Below are positions 34,921-47,001 of a stretch of DNA of 64,000 bases, one piece after another. Each line of letters begins with the position of its first letter. Within the stretch, counting starts at the first letter, position 1. The notes under the pieces are model-generated. The model saw only the letters and a list, made by a program, of their open reading frames with translations, made no database searches and was not told the DNA's origin. Source of the stretch: Trichosporon coremiiforme (Eukaryota; Basidiomycota; Tremellomycetes; Trichosporonales; Trichosporonaceae); assembly GCA_039545355.1 (NCBI GenBank), contig BCJJ01000021.1, positions 744,001 to 808,000 on the forward strand. The letters run 5' to 3'. The position numbers and the translations under genes are program-made.

Positions 34921-37128
34921 TTACGGCTGGTACGGCTTTGTCTCGTTCCTGTCGCGACCCAGGTCCATAGCCTGGGCGATGCGGAACGCAATGTCGACAT
35001 TGCTCATGACGCCGCGGAAGATGTCGTGTCCCGGACCCCAGGCGTAAACAGGCACGTCGACGAGGGAGTGGACGCCCTGCGCCTCGCCGACGTTCATGTT
35101 GCCCGTCATCTCGAACCCGTCCGGCGCATCGAGCGGGTTGAAGAAGTACCCGTCTCCCTTCTCCTTGTCCTTCACGGCGGGGACGCGCTCGTGCTCCTTC
35201 TTGACCATGAAGTCCTCCCGCTTGTCCGGGAACGCGGCCCAGCCGTGCGCAATAGTGTATCGCGGGTCCCACGTGACGGGGAAGCCGGGCCCCTGGGGAC
35301 CAGTGAAGATCGTGTGGTTGGTCGCGCTCACGTCGTGCGGGACGACATAGTTTGACAGGCCCGAGTTGAGATAAGTGCCGACGGCGTTGCGCTTCTCGCG
35401 CGCCGTCTTCTTCGACTGCAGGTACTTCGTGTCCGTGCTGCCGAACACGTCGAACCCGTGCCCGTGGTCTGCAGTCACGACGACAAGCGTGTCCTCGAGC
35501 TCACCAATGTCGGAAAGATGCTGCAACGTCGCACGCACCGTGTCGTCCAGCTCGAGCAGGTCGCCCAGCGCCCGGTCCACGTCCTGCACGTGCATCTGCT
35601 TGTCGATCAGCGCCGCCTCGGACATGAGCGCCCAGCCGGTGTTCCTCTTCTTGGCGCGCGTGCTCAGGATGTCAATAGCCTTGAGCGTCATGTCCTTGAG
35701 CCCCGGCTGGTCATAGGCGCCCTCGGTGCCGTTGGCGAGCTTGGCGAGTTTCAGCGTGTCGGTGAAGACGTGCTGGTCGAGCCAGGTCGAGATGTTGCCC
35801 TGCGTAAAGATGGCGAGCGCGCGGTCGTCGTTGTTCAGGCCCTCGAGGTCCGTCTTGGTGTAGCCGAGCTGGTACCCGGCCTTCTCCCAGCGCTCGAACT
35901 GGGACACATTGCCGTTCTTCTTGCCGGGCAGGAAGTTCTCGCCGCCACCGCCGAAGAGCACATCAACACCCTGCCACGGGTACCACGCCCTGTAGTCGGA
36001 GGTGTTCGGGACAAGGCCGACGAGGTACTGCTCGATGATCGTGTCGTACAGTCCACGTTGGGACGTGTGCGTGCACACGGCCGCCGGGGTCGCGTCCGCA
36101 ATGTACGCCTTGGACACGATACCGACTTGTCCGCCGGTGAGACGGCGGAACATCTCCCACACCGTCTCGACCTTGGCGTTCTCGAGTCCGGTGCCGTCGC
36201 CAGTGCTGTCCGTATACGCGTTCAGGCCATTGACCGTCATCTTCTTGCCGGTGAAGAGGGATGAGGCCGAGTTGGCCGAGTCGGTGATGAAAGAGTCGAG
36301 CGAGTGCGTCATCTGACTGCCGTAGGCAGGCGCCTCGTCGAGCTTTAGCGTCGTCTGGTACTTGCCGTTGATGGTCTTGTGGGCGAGCAGGCGCGCGGCC
36401 GAGATCATGGAGGTCGCCATGCCATCACCGATGAACACGAGCAGGTTCTTCGGCTTACATCCCTCGACGGGCTTGCGCTCATTCACGCCCCACGTCGCCT
36501 TGGTCTCCTCCCCACCGTGGTAGGAGAGGCTCAGCTCATACTGTCCCGGGTTGTGCAGCTGGACGTTGCGGTACGTCTTGGAGAAGACGTTGACGAGCGT
36601 TGGGCGCCCCTCCTCCTCCGCGAACAGGTCCTCGTAGTAGTGAAACGTGTAGTTCTTCAGCTCGGGCTCGGGCAGGTTGAAGAACTGCGTCACGGGGATC
36701 AGCTCGGCGCCCTTGCCTCCGATCTTGAGCTCGAAGTTCGAGTCTTGGCTGCCACCGTTGTACGCCTCCGAACCGTTGACCGGCGCCTGGACCTCGATGC
36801 GGATGTCGAACGTTTCTGATGTTAGTCAGACTGTAGACTAAGGGCGGAGTGGGTGGGCTTGGCGTAAGTCATGCCTAGGGGCTCGGTGAAGGGAAAGGGG
36901 CCGGTGGGGGGCATGAGCGGCGCGTGAATCAAGTGGGCAGCGGACTGGGGGCTTAGAGGGGTGGTAGAGACTGGGGGCGGAAGGAAGTCACTCACGTCCA
37001 GAGATGAAGTCAGCCTGGTCGGGAGGGAACACACATCCGAGAGTCGGGCACGCCGCAGTGCGGCGGAACGTCTGCGCGCTGGCGCCAGAGGCGAGCAGCG
37101 CGCCGGCAATGATGGCGGCGACCGACAT
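34921..37128 (-). CDS. Secreted or vacuolar alkaline phosphatase
   Basis: Metal-dependent phosphomonoesterase. Exons 37128-36996 and 36815-34921 (180-base intron, phase 1; acceptor CTGACTAACATCAG); 675 residues. Exon 1 codes a signal peptide (MSVAAIIAGALLASGASAQ). An N-terminal domain of about 165 residues comes first; the junction reads FISGQTFDIRIEVQAP. The catalytic core has VFIGDGM (metal-binding Asp, about residue 175), TDSANSASS (nucleophilic Ser, about 224), VVTADHGHGFDVFG (metal ligands) and a late GPGHDIF histidine. Several N-glycosylation sequons are present. No C-terminal membrane anchor is visible. The gene faces PHO89 across a shared 2.6 kb region, suggesting joint control by phosphate. 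Confidence 0.93.
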
Positions 37129-39758
37129 TGTGTTCGTCTTGATGTGGGGAACATCACATGTTGAGCTAAACTGGGGTTATATACTTCGGACGAGCGGTAG
37201 GGTAAGCGATGCTTGTCCCCATATCGATCAGGTCGGCCGCCAGAGTTCCCAGCACGTTTGGCGCAAGTGTTTGCAGCGGTGTCTTCCGGTCCCAAACCTA
37301 ATCAGCATGGCAGGGCGGCGAACGGCAGGCAAGCGCATCGGTACGAGCGGACGAGCGCTCAGCGCTCAGCTTGCAAGTCGCCCACTAGCTCACTTGACGT
37401 CGTAGTTTGGCCCGATTGTGTCATATCAGATACCCTTAGTCTGTTCTGATTGAGTAAAAAAAAGTTCATGACAGGACCCAGTCCCACCGGACCTGCGGGC
37501 TCTGGCGGATCAGCTGGGAACGTGAGTTGGCTCGCTTCAGCAGGAGACGGCCGCCGCATCAGCTGAGAGGCAGGTGTGGAGACGGCGATGCGTTCCTTGG
37601 CCATGAAGGGTTGTGACACTAGCGCGAAATGCCAAAGCTTAGCCGCTCCGGATATCGACATCAAGAACGTGGTCTCATGAGCAACTCAGCTGCCTGTCGT
37701 CCGAGCCACCCGACGATGGAGGCACGACCCAAACGGCGATATCACGGATCGGCGCGGCTACTGACGCTACTGGAGCCTTGGATCCCACGAGGGCAGCCAG
37801 TCACGCAGCGTGCGGCGACTAACACTTCCGAGGTGCGGGCAAGGGACGCCTCTGAATGTGTTGAATCGGTGAAGAGGTCATTTTTCCGGGTAGCGGCTCT
37901 CGCCCGACCGAAGCCCATGCCATCGCTCGGCTGATGCGACAGGCCGTCGTGAAGTTCGCGAAAGCCGGTGGTCCGGCTGAGAGCAGGCGAGCACGTTGCT
38001 GAACGAGAGACACGCCGGAGGCACGAGTTTCTTGGCGCAATATCCACTGGATTCTGCAAGGGTCGCGAAGGTCGTAACGCTCCGGCATTGCTGGGGTCAG
38101 TGACAAGTCGGAAGCTGCCGACAGAGTTTGACCGGCTGGGACATCCTCGGGAAGTCTCAAGACCCCAGCGGGTGCGGATTTCGCGCCCGCCGGCTCGGCA
38201 TTCTTGTCAGTGATGTCAAGGGGGTCGGTCGTGTGTGCCCATCGCACTTGGCACGTATACGTCGCATGGCATGGCTGCGCTCAGCATTCGGGCGCGCCGG
38301 GCAAGCGGGTTAATAGCGAAATGGTGTGATAGCCAATGGCCAAATTCGCAGGAAGCCTCCGCTCGGCAGACGACCGACATTTCAGTGACGGCAATGCACG
38401 TTTGTGGGCGAGATCTGTGCAGCTGGCCAGGCGAGGCTGGACAAAACCGCTGCCCACGCTAAAGGCCAAGTCGCCGATGCTGAATCTCGATATACGACGG
38501 ACATCAAGCATGTGACTTCTGTACCTTTCTGAGCGCATGGTGTCGCTTAGGCAGGAGGCATGGACGCGAGCAAGGTGGAGTGGGTACGGAGATGGTCATG
38601 GGCGGGAATGGAGAGTGGGAGGAAGGAAGATGACAGGATGTCGCGGACACACGTTTGTCGATTGCGATGCCAAGACCACGGCTTCAGGCACCGTCCGTTT
38701 TTAGACTTGTGGCACTTGAGCTCCCTGTGGTGTACTCACCCACGTTTCTTCTCATCCGTGCCGAGATACCGCTTCCCTTACCTCTATAAGGCCTGTGTCA
38801 ACCGCGACGCACCCAATCACGTCTTTTCTGGGGGTCGGGGCACCTCCTCCCCGTATATCCAAAGGGCCGCGATGAAACTCTAATGTCCGCTGGGCGAACG
38901 AGAGCCACTCCCAATCTCGGTATGTGCGGATCCACTTAGGTGCCCCCTCGCTTCGAAATCGGTGACCCCGCTATCCCCGCAGCACCCTCGTTAGTCCATT
39001 ACAGAACAGACGTGGTTTCTAAAAACAACATGCACCAGTGTATGGGAGTGATCGTCGCTATGGTTCCTTGTCAAGTGGTCTTGTGACATGTTATCTTGCT
39101 CTTGGTCATCTATGTTCACGCTCCAGAAAGAATGCTGACAATCGCAATGCGCGCAGAGGTACAGGGCACATGTCCTCAGCTCCGAAAAAGACGCTTAACT
39201 GAAATTCCACGAACGTTTCTGGGACCTGACAGATGCCAAGACATCGCATAGCAGGTCCCCTGCGGCTTCCCTATCAGACCGCCATCAGCATCACCCGGCG
39301 CGAGGTCCGGACGACCATTATCTGGGCAGTGAATCTCAGCCAGTCAAATGACGTGTCGGGACAGCGACATGAGGAGACCTCCTGCTGACCTCGATGCCAA
39401 GACTTTCTAGACTTGGCCGTACAGAAACGTTCTCCGCACTAGCGAGTTGGATCAAGTGTTCCTGGGTCAAGCCGTGCAGGCGACACAGGGCAAGCCAGGT
39501 GAGACGGCGACGACAGACGAGAAGTCCCGACTGATGTCCGGCTCATTGTTCAAGTCGCCGGAACGGGCGCAGAGCCCAAGTCATTCTTCCGACCGTGAGC
39601 TCATGATCTCGACCTCTGTCGCAGGAAGTAGCGTGAAAGGACCCAGGCAGGGCACTAGCTCTCAAACCGATAAAAGGAGAACGCGCCTCCTGGTTCACTG
39701 ACCCCCATCCACTCGAAGCTCACTCTTTCTCCTCCCACCGACAGAAGATCGAGCAAAG
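37129..39758. promoter_or_regulatory. Shared 2.6 kb upstream region of alkaline phosphatase and PHO89
   Basis: No convincing gene on either strand. CACGTT motifs lie at 37253-37258, 37992-37997, 38397-38402, 38650-38655 and 38741-38746. These resemble the lower-affinity form of the Pho4-type bHLH site in fungal phosphate-responsive promoters. The size of the region is unusual for this window. Confidence 0.55.
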
Positions 39759-41668
39759 ATGCCCTACCTTCACGAGTACGACTACATCTTTGCCATCGGC
39801 GTCATCTTCGCCGCACTCGATGCGTTTAACATCGGTGCCAACGATGTGGCCAAGTGAGTGGAAAACGGGATCCGACGGTCGTGTGAGGTCGTGTGATTCG
39901 GTGGCGCGGCCTCTTCACCGTACGAGATCTCAACCTCGACTCTCTGGACAACACATGCTAACGACGCAGCTCCTTCGCGACCTCGGTCTCGTCGCGCTCT
40001 CTCACGATGAGGCAGGCTACCTGCTTGGCCGCCCTCTGTGAATTCTTAGGAGCTGTACTGGTCGGGGCCAAGGTTTCCGGCACCATCAAAAATGGTATCA
40101 TTTCCCTCTCCACTTTCGACGACAACGCCGGTGTCCAGATGCTCGGCTTCACCTGCGCCCTCGTTGCCTCTGCCACCTGGCTCATGATTGCCACTTACAA
40201 CTCGTGGCCCGTTTCTACCACCTACTCTATCGTCTCTGCCCTCGCCGGTGTCGGTGTCGCCCTGAAGGGTGCTGGCGCCGTCCAGTGGGGCTGGAACAAC
40301 GGCAAGGGTCTCGCGACCATCTTCGCTGGCTTTGGTATCGCCCCTGCGATCTCGGCCGGCTTCGCTGCCGTCGTCTACCTCATCACCAAGTTTGCTGTTC
40401 TTGACCGTAAGAACTCGCTCAAGAAAGGCCTTATGCTCTCCCCCTTCTACTTCTTCACTGTCATTGCTGTCCTCACAATGTCCATCGTTTACAAGGGCTC
40501 GCCCTCCCTCAAGCTCGACAAGCTCCCTGAGGTCACGATTGCGCTCGCGATCGTCCTCACCGCGCTCGTCGTCGCCGTTCTCGCCATCATCTTCTGGATC
40601 CCCTACGTCTACTGCAAGGTTGTCCGCCGCGACTACACCCTCCGCTGGTGGCACCTCCCCCTCGGTCCTCTTCTCTGGAAGCGCCCTGCCCCCCCGGCCC
40701 TCGAGGACCCCAACCACCGATATGTCCAGGACTACCGCGTCTACGGCCGTGACGACGATCGCCCCGCCGCCGCCACCACCACGGAGACTGGTGCTGTCAT
40801 GACCCCTCCCGTCGCCGGTGCCGAGTCTGGCAACAACTCTATCGAGAACGAGGCCGAGATTGAGGGCAAGGCCTGGGGCTCCGAGAAGGACGTCGAGGCT
40901 GGCGAGCCGCAGCTGCGCACCCAGCCCCCTGCCCAACCTGCCCGCCTCGCCGAGCTCGAGCAGGAGGACCAGCACAAGATTGAAGGCTCGTGGTTCCTCC
41001 CCCAGAACCTCTGGATCATCATCCGCTACAAGATCCCCGGCAAGCTGCTCAAGGGCTGGAACTTCGACGTCCACGAGGCCCAGAAGGGCAAGACCGACAA
41101 GGAGGCCGCGCGTATCCGCGAGATGCACGAGAACGCCAACCAGTACGACAACGAGACCGAGCATATGTACTCGTACCTCCAGGTCGTCACTGCTTGCACC
41201 AACTCGTTCGCCCACGGTGCCAACGACGTCGCCAACGCTGTGGGACCCTTCTCCGCCATCTACTACGTCTGGTCCAAGGGCGTTGTCACCCCCAAGGACA
41301 CTCCCACTCCCACCTGGGTCCTCGTCTTCGGTGCTGCCATGCTCGTCATCGGTCTCGCCACCTATGGCTACAACATCCTCCTCGCTCTTGGTAACCGCCT
41401 GACTCTCATGTCGCCCTCGCGTGGTTTCTCCATGGAGTTCGGCGCCGCCATCACTGTCCTCCTCGCTTCGCAGTACGGCATCCCCGTCTCGACCACGATG
41501 TGCATCACTGGTGCCACCGCCGGTGTCGGTCTCGTCTCCGGTGGCCCCAAGGCCGTCAACTGGCGCGCGTTCGGCCACATCTTCCTGGGCTGGGTCCTCA
41601 CCGTCCCCGTCGCCGGTGTCGCCGCCGGATGCCTCTGCGGCCTCTTCATCAACGCCCCCCACTGGTAA
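39759..41668 (+). CDS. PHO89: Sodium/phosphate symporter Pho89 (PiT family)
   Basis: Plasma-membrane high-affinity Na+/Pi cotransporter. Exons 39759-39853 and 39970-41668 (116-base intron, phase 2); 597 residues. Two inverted PiT repeats are clear: FNIGANDVANSFATSVSSRS built across the junction, and FAHGANDVANAVGPFSAIYY near residue 450. About ten hydrophobic helices surround a large hydrophilic loop (about residues 265-400) rich in Glu, Ala and Pro, typical of fungal Pho89. Codon use is strongly C-ending, suggesting high expression. The ORF covering the whole opposite strand is an artefact of that bias. Confidence 0.95.
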
Positions 41669-42311
41669 ACCACCCTCCCCACCTAGCACTACGCAGTGCC
41701 ATAACAAAAAGTGTATCTAGACATAGACTCCATGCTCGTGCTCTCACGCTCTCGCCACGACTTCATCCTCCCACCATCTGATCTCATCACATAACTGTAA
41801 AAACGTATCTCGGGGTTTGGGCACGGGGTCTTGCTTTTTCTTTTATTTCCTTTCAGCTCTTTAATAGGTCTTCATGTGATACGCTCATTGCCGCGAACAT
41901 TCTGCTGCACTGCTCTCTTTCCTATGCCACTGATGGAGTCCAGGGATTATAATGGCTGAGAGGGGCCAGTGCGAAAGTCTTCACCTTCCCCTGGGACCGA
42001 ACAGGGATGGCACCATCGGTGGCAGAAAGCACGAGTGCCACTTCCCCACCACGCGTCCACTAAGTTATCTCGGGGGACGGTGATCCCTAGCGCAAGGCAT
42101 AGCCAGATGGTGTCGTACTAGTCCGAGGACTCCGAGAACGCCGATCAGCAGATCTCACACTCTCGAACAGTGCATGTGGCAAGACAAGTGGCAGATCCAT
42201 CTATGATACAGTGTATACAGTGTGTTAAGGCTACAACATTTCGAACCGGTCTTGTCCGAGGCACACTATGTTACTTCCAGATCTACGCCGCAGACTTGGC
42301 GGAGCCGGCAC
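41669..42311. other. Intergenic region after PHO89
   Basis: 3' UTR of PHO89 and the 3' end of the doubtful - strand ORF. Nothing else recognised. Confidence 0.4.
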
Positions 42312-43096
42312 TCAATGGCCGCCCTTGCCAAGACGCTGCTCCATGATCTCCTCGAACTGGCCTGCGCCAACAAAGACAAACAGGCACTCCCTCTCCAGCC
42401 CTGCTTCCTGCTCGCCCTCAATACCCATGTCCGTCTCGCCGTCGTCGATTCTGAGAACATCAAGCCATACTGTGACCTTGGTCCGCTTTTTCTCAGCACG
42501 ATACGCTCTGGCGGCGCTCCTGTCCTCTTCCTTCTCAGGGGGGGGCGTGAAGTCCCTCCCCCGTCTCCCGGATCCCAACGTAGGTGTGGGGATGCTCTTG
42601 CGGGAGCAGCGGAGGCGAGCGGGGACGGGGCTGGGGGTCGTGGCAGCGCAGTTGGGCGCAGCAGGCGCGAGCCGGCGCCCGCGATGTCCGGTGCTGACTG
42701 GCGTGGAGCGAGCGAGGACCTGCCCCACGTGTGCTGTTGCCTTGGCCTCGTCGCCAGCAGTACCGATAGCGCGCACTGTCGTCCGGAGCGTCTCCACGGC
42801 ACACGCGTCCAGGGCCCGGGCTTCAGGTCCCACGCCCACAGACCCTCGAGCTCGGTATCGGTAGCAGTGGCCAGGGATTCGTTCAGCAGCATAACCCAAC
42901 CCTTCCTGCTTCGTGGTTCGGAGACTTGGACAGCAATGACAAGTGCGGAGTCGGCGGGGTTGGGGAGCACGGCGAGGCGGCTGAACCGGCAACCAGCGGC
43001 ACAGAGCGCGAGCCAAGCCGAGCTCTTCGTGAGACCCTTAATCAGCACGAAGATAGACGGGACGGAACTGATGTTACGAAGCATGATATCCCGCAC
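42312..43096 (-). pseudogene. Protein-like ORF split between two frames, unknown function
   Basis: The first part (43096 to about 42,838; MLRNISSVPSIFVLIKGLTK to ATDTELEGLWAW) and the second part (about 42,838-42,312; ARALDACAVETLRTTVRAIG to GQFEEIMEQRLGKGGH) look like one protein of about 260 residues, but they lie in different frames with no usable intron between. A one-base change near 42,838 would unite them. The second part contains charged, strand-like sequence (KVTVWLDVLRIDDGE). It may be a real gene with a sequencing error, a decayed gene, or chance. No family is recognised. Confidence 0.35.
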
Positions 43097-43399
43097 TTAT
43101 AACTCCACCTGCCACCACTATCTGACCAGGATTGAGTGGTGCTGATCAACCGGGCGTGAGAGTATTTAGCTTCCTACGGGGCGGGCGGCAGCACTGAGTG
43201 GCAACTGACACCATTGCACTGAGCTTACCATTACCAGACCTTGAACACTGTTAAGGCTGTTCCAGCGCTCTCGTATCTCTCTCTAGTCAGTGGGTTCGGA
43301 CTAGGTGACGGAGCTTTGGTCATGGCTCATATCAGTCAAAAACAACCACTGTCGATTCTGTATGTTATGAGACCAAGCCTATGCATTATGACTTCTCGA
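43097..43399. other. Intergenic between two - strand ORFs
   Basis: 303 bases. Nothing recognised. Confidence 0.35.
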
Positions 43400-45124
43400 C
43401 TAACCCCATCCGACCTCCCACCACCAGTATCCCGCGACCTCGTCCGTGCGACCCTCTCCCTTTCGTCCACGGACGCTCCTCTTCCCACCCCGAACTCCCA
43501 ACTTGAGACCCTGCTTGAGACCCAGTCCCTCACCCCTCATCTCCTTGTCCGTGACATCTCCCTTCTCCGCGGCTGCCCTCCTATCGGCAAGCGGCGTGTA
43601 GCTCTCAATAGTTGGGAACGCGACATCGATACTCTCCAGCTCGGGCGTAAAGGTCGGTCGGATGGGCGAGAGGATGTGCATCGTGCCGCCTTGGTCTTCT
43701 CCCTCGGGCAAACGGAGGACCCACCCGGCGACATCACGCAGCATCTGCGCGTGCGTCGGGTCGTACACGCAGTCACTCGCGAGTACCAAGTCGAACGGCG
43801 TGTCGAGCCAGGGCGCGAGTTCCTCCTCTCCCTCCTCCTGGCCAGAGGCCATGTAGCCAGGGAATGTCGTCCAGTCCAACTTTGCGATCTCAATGCCGGG
43901 CCCAGCGTCCTGGCCCGGAAGGCGGGGCGGGGCGTTCAGGTCCACGCACACGCGGAGGTTGGCGAGCACGTCGGGGTGGAAGTCTGTTGCGACGACGAGG
44001 CCGGCGTCGGCCATCGTGGGCGTGAGATCGGACGCCCGCTCGGGCATCCTGGGTCCCGCTGAAGTTCGGGCGTTGAGAGCGTTGGTCGCCGCGTGCAGGT
44101 CGAGCAGCTTGCGACAGAGAATGGACAGCAGTCCAGTACCGGCGCCAAGCTCGAGGACGCGCGTACCTCCTCCATGCGGGTATGTCTGCCCCGGACGCGG
44201 GAACAGTCCAAAGTCAGCGGGACGGAGGGACATCTCACGTCCGAGTAGGATCGCGCTGCCCCACGTCTGCACGCCGACGGAGATGTGGTCACTCATGGGC
44301 GCGTCGTGCAGGAGCACAGGCAGCGCGGCCGGTTTCCGCTTGCCGCCCTTCCAGCCGTCGCTTCCGACACTGGAGCTGTGGCTGTGGCGCGAGCTCCTGC
44401 TCCGCGCGAGAGCGGCCATGCCGACAGTAGGCGATGACGGGCTGGTGGCCAGCTTGTTCAGGAAGGTGGTCGTCTCGGGGCTCTGGTCCGCGGTGGCGGG
44501 CATGATCGCTGGCCGCATGGCGCGAAGGGCAGGGCCAAGCTCAGGCGCCAGCGGGAACACGAGGTGTCGTGTCAGAGACCCGGCCGCAGACGTGCCGGCC
44601 ATCATGGCGAGGACGGCTGTTGCCTCGCGCAGGATGGCTTCGTACTCGCCCACCTCGGCGTCCTCGTCGGCTTCCTCGAGGAACGTCTGCGCGCGGCGCA
44701 CAACGCCGTTCAGCCACTTCTCCGCCCACTCGCGCTCAAACGGGTCGTTGTACGGATCGTCTCCTTCTTGCTCTTCGTGGTCGGAATGGTCGGGGTAGTC
44801 GCTGAACTCGTCCTCGGCACGTTCCTTGATCGTGTTCTGCAGGGAGAGACCGTCCATCTCCAGTCCCAGTCCGGGAGGCACGAGGTCGACGCTGCCGCCG
44901 GAGAGTGTCCTGCTTCGTCGTCGGTTGCTAGGTTGAGAGTTGGGGTCCTTGTCCTCCTCGTCCAGCTCGACGTCGCCGGCCGTGAACCCCCCATGAATCG
45001 GGGGCATGTACATGTCCTTCAGCACCGACATGTATCCCAGGAGGTCGCCGGGTCGCAGCGGTGAGAGCGTATACTGCGCCCGCGGGAGCTGCGGGAGCAG
45101 CGTCGTCGGAATCGCGCCGCGCAT
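43400..45124 (-). CDS. METTL21-family protein-lysine methyltransferase (Efm2-like)
   Basis: Single exon, 574 residues. Motif I is VLELGAGTGLLSILCRKL (about residue 322); downstream are VVATDFHPDVLANLRVCVDL and FDLVLASDCVYDPTHAQML, the Asp-x-x-Tyr post-motif of METTL21 lysine methyltransferases. The N-terminal 290 residues are a family-specific extension with an acidic patch and predicted helices, similar in layout to yeast Efm2, which modifies elongation factor 2. That assignment is tentative. A Ser-rich insert (SRSSRHSHSSSVGS) and a Lys/Arg/Gly-rich tail are lineage-specific. This is the second lysine methyltransferase of this superfamily in the window, besides RKM5. Confidence 0.82.
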   Translation of the reverse strand: MRGAIPTTLLPQLPRAQYTLSPLRPGDLLGYMSVLKDMYMPPIHGGFTAGDVELDEEDKDPNSQPSNRRRSRTLSGGSVDLVPPGLGLEMDGLSLQNTIKERAEDEFSDYPDHSDHEEQEGDDPYNDPFEREWAEKWLNGVVRRAQTFLEEADEDAEVGEYEAILREATAVLAMMAGTSAAGSLTRHLVFPLAPELGPALRAMRPAIMPATADQSPETTTFLNKLATSPSSPTVGMAALARSRSSRHSHSSSVGSDGWKGGKRKPAALPVLLHDAPMSDHISVGVQTWGSAILLGREMSLRPADFGLFPRPGQTYPHGGGTRVLELGAGTGLLSILCRKLLDLHAATNALNARTSAGPRMPERASDLTPTMADAGLVVATDFHPDVLANLRVCVDLNAPPRLPGQDAGPGIEIAKLDWTTFPGYMASGQEEGEEELAPWLDTPFDLVLASDCVYDPTHAQMLRDVAGWVLRLPEGEDQGGTMHILSPIRPTFTPELESIDVAFPTIESYTPLADRRAAAEKGDVTDKEMRGEGLGLKQGLKLGVRGGKRSVRGRKGEGRTDEVAGYWWWEVGWG

Positions 45125-45254
45125 GGCGCAACCTTGTTCGATGTGTTAGGGCGAAGGAAGGGCGGAGGTGCGATAAGTGATGGAAGAGATCGGCGTCCAA
45201 CTTTTCTGGACCTGGACCTGGGCGCGGACCTGAGTTGGGCGTTGTGCGTCATGG

Positions 45255-45260
45255 CACGTG
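45255..45260. promoter_or_regulatory. E-box CACGTG upstream of the methyltransferase
   Basis: Palindromic bHLH site 131 bases upstream of the Efm2-like start. Confidence 0.35.
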
Positions 45261-45395
45261 ACCTTGTGGCCAGCTGGGTGGCGTCGACCTTCTCGTCTGC
45301 CATGCGTCGCAAGGCAAATCTGTATGCATGATTGGACGAAAGATGGCAAAAGGGTATGCATTATATGCTACAAGCGTATAGAGAACATAAACAAC

Positions 45396-47001
45396 TTAGT
45401 AGACCTTGGACTTCGTGTCGAAGCCGGGTGCAGCTGGGACCGCGGTGGGCTCGACGGGGTCGAAGTAGACGCGGCGCCACCAGCGCCTCTGCCGTGTTGT
45501 GCGCTTGCTCACGACGGGGAGGACGGTGGGGTCATCGACGACCTGCGGGCCAGGGTTCGCCCACGAGTCGTCGGTGTAGATCCACCCGTCGGCGTCGGGC
45601 TCGCTCTCGCTCCAGAGCGCACACACATCGACCCGCCAGTCCTCGCTCGGAACGAACTTCCATCCCTTCTCCAGCGCGAGGACCATCTTGCCGTCGTCCT
45701 CGGCGTGGGGGGAGAGATCATCGCGCGCCCACGCCGAGCTCTCCCGGATCTTGACCCAGGGCAGGCGCTCGCCCGTCCGCAGGAAGCGCGACGACCATCC
45801 GTTTGCCGTGTTGCTGTTGTTCTTGGATGCGACAGAGGGGTCAAGCCGTTCGTTCTCGACGACCTGCACGCGTGCGATCCGCTTAGAACCAATGTCGTCC
45901 GTCAGACAGTCGGTCAGCACCGCGTCCTCCAAGTGGTGTCGCGCAATGCGCAGAGCACGAGCATGAGGGATCTTGCCCCACAGTGTGACGAGGTTCGGGT
46001 GGAAGAGCAGCGGCGGCACAATACCGACGGGAAGCAGCGCCCAAGGGAAGATCCACGCAGGGACTAGCGGCAGCGCGATCGAGGGCGGGAGCAGCGCCAG
46101 CACAATGTGCGCAGGCGCCAGTGGGAAGCTGGTTGGCGTAGCAGCCTCGCCGGCGAGGTAGCTGAAGACGGGCGCGAGCAAGTCGAAGCCGTCGGCCACC
46201 AGACCCATCAGGTTCTGGATCGCCTGCATGTTCATGAAGTAGTCGACCGAGCTTTCCGCCTCCTTAGGCGGAACGACGGCTGCGCCCTCCATGTCCGGCG
46301 CGGTCGAGGCCGAATACGACGTCGATGCCGAGTTGCCGACGCGGTGTGTGCCGAGATCGGCGGGGGCGGTGGTGACACCCAGCAGCGAGGGGATCGGGTT
46401 CTTCTTCTCCTGGAAGTTGAGGTAGATCGTTAGGAGAATCGCAGTCGGGAAGAACAGCATAGCACGCGGGTTGAAGCAGATGAATGCCCACGTCGCCATG
46501 AAAGCCCACGTCCACATTGGCTTGTGCCAGAAAAGAATCTCCTCAACGCGGTCCTGGATCCAGAACACGGGGCCAACCTGGACGTCAGCTACTAGAGCGT
46601 CTCTTTCAGTTTACCTTGGTAACGAAACGCCTGAAGTTGACCGTCATGACGTTCAGGCCAAGACCGTTCTTCTGCGTTGTCAACTCCCTCGCCTTGCCAT
46701 GGACATGGGGCGGGGAAGGCAGCGTCGGGAGGTTCGGCGGCAAGATGGTGCTGAGCACAAGGTCGGAGACGTTGCTCGAGATGGTGCTCCCGATGGAAGT
46801 CTTCTTCTGCGGCGTACTCGTCGAGTGACTAGGTGGGAAGCTCAACCCGGACGAGGGTATGCGGTCGTTAACCTCGCTGACGCCGTCGACACCGTTCACG
46901 CGCACGTCGCCATTGACGGGCGCGGGCCCACAGAGCTCGCGCGGCGTCGGGATCGGCGTCGCGCCTATCGGGATGTCGATGTACTCCGGGACCTGCTCCA
47001 T
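45396..47001 (-). CDS. Pex24/Pex28-32-family ER/peroxisome membrane protein with dysferlin domain
   Basis: Exons 47001-46615 and 46577-45396 (37-base intron, phase 0); 522 residues. After a Ser/Pro-rich N-terminus come reticulon-like hydrophobic pairs (MWTWAFMATWAFICFNPRAM to LLTIYLNF, then IVLALLPPSIALPLVPAWIF to VPPLLF). The C-terminal dysferlin domain has an ENERLDP block, WKFVPSEDWRVDVCALW and DGWIYTDDSW. Yeast relatives (Pex30, Pex31, Pex32) shape ER subdomains for peroxisome and lipid-droplet formation and ER contact. The conserved part begins at about residue 80 (LVLSTILPPNLPTLP). The start chosen is the ATG at 46999-47001; upstream in-frame codons exist but look like leader. Confidence 0.87.

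Noticed and set aside
35458..36264. 268-codon ORF opposite the alkaline phosphatase
   Set aside because: Antisense shadow; the - strand carries all catalytic motifs.
40046..41707. 553-codon ORF on the - strand opposite PHO89
   Set aside because: It mirrors the real gene and arises from strongly C-ending codons; its translation is Asp/Glu/Gly-rich noise without domains.
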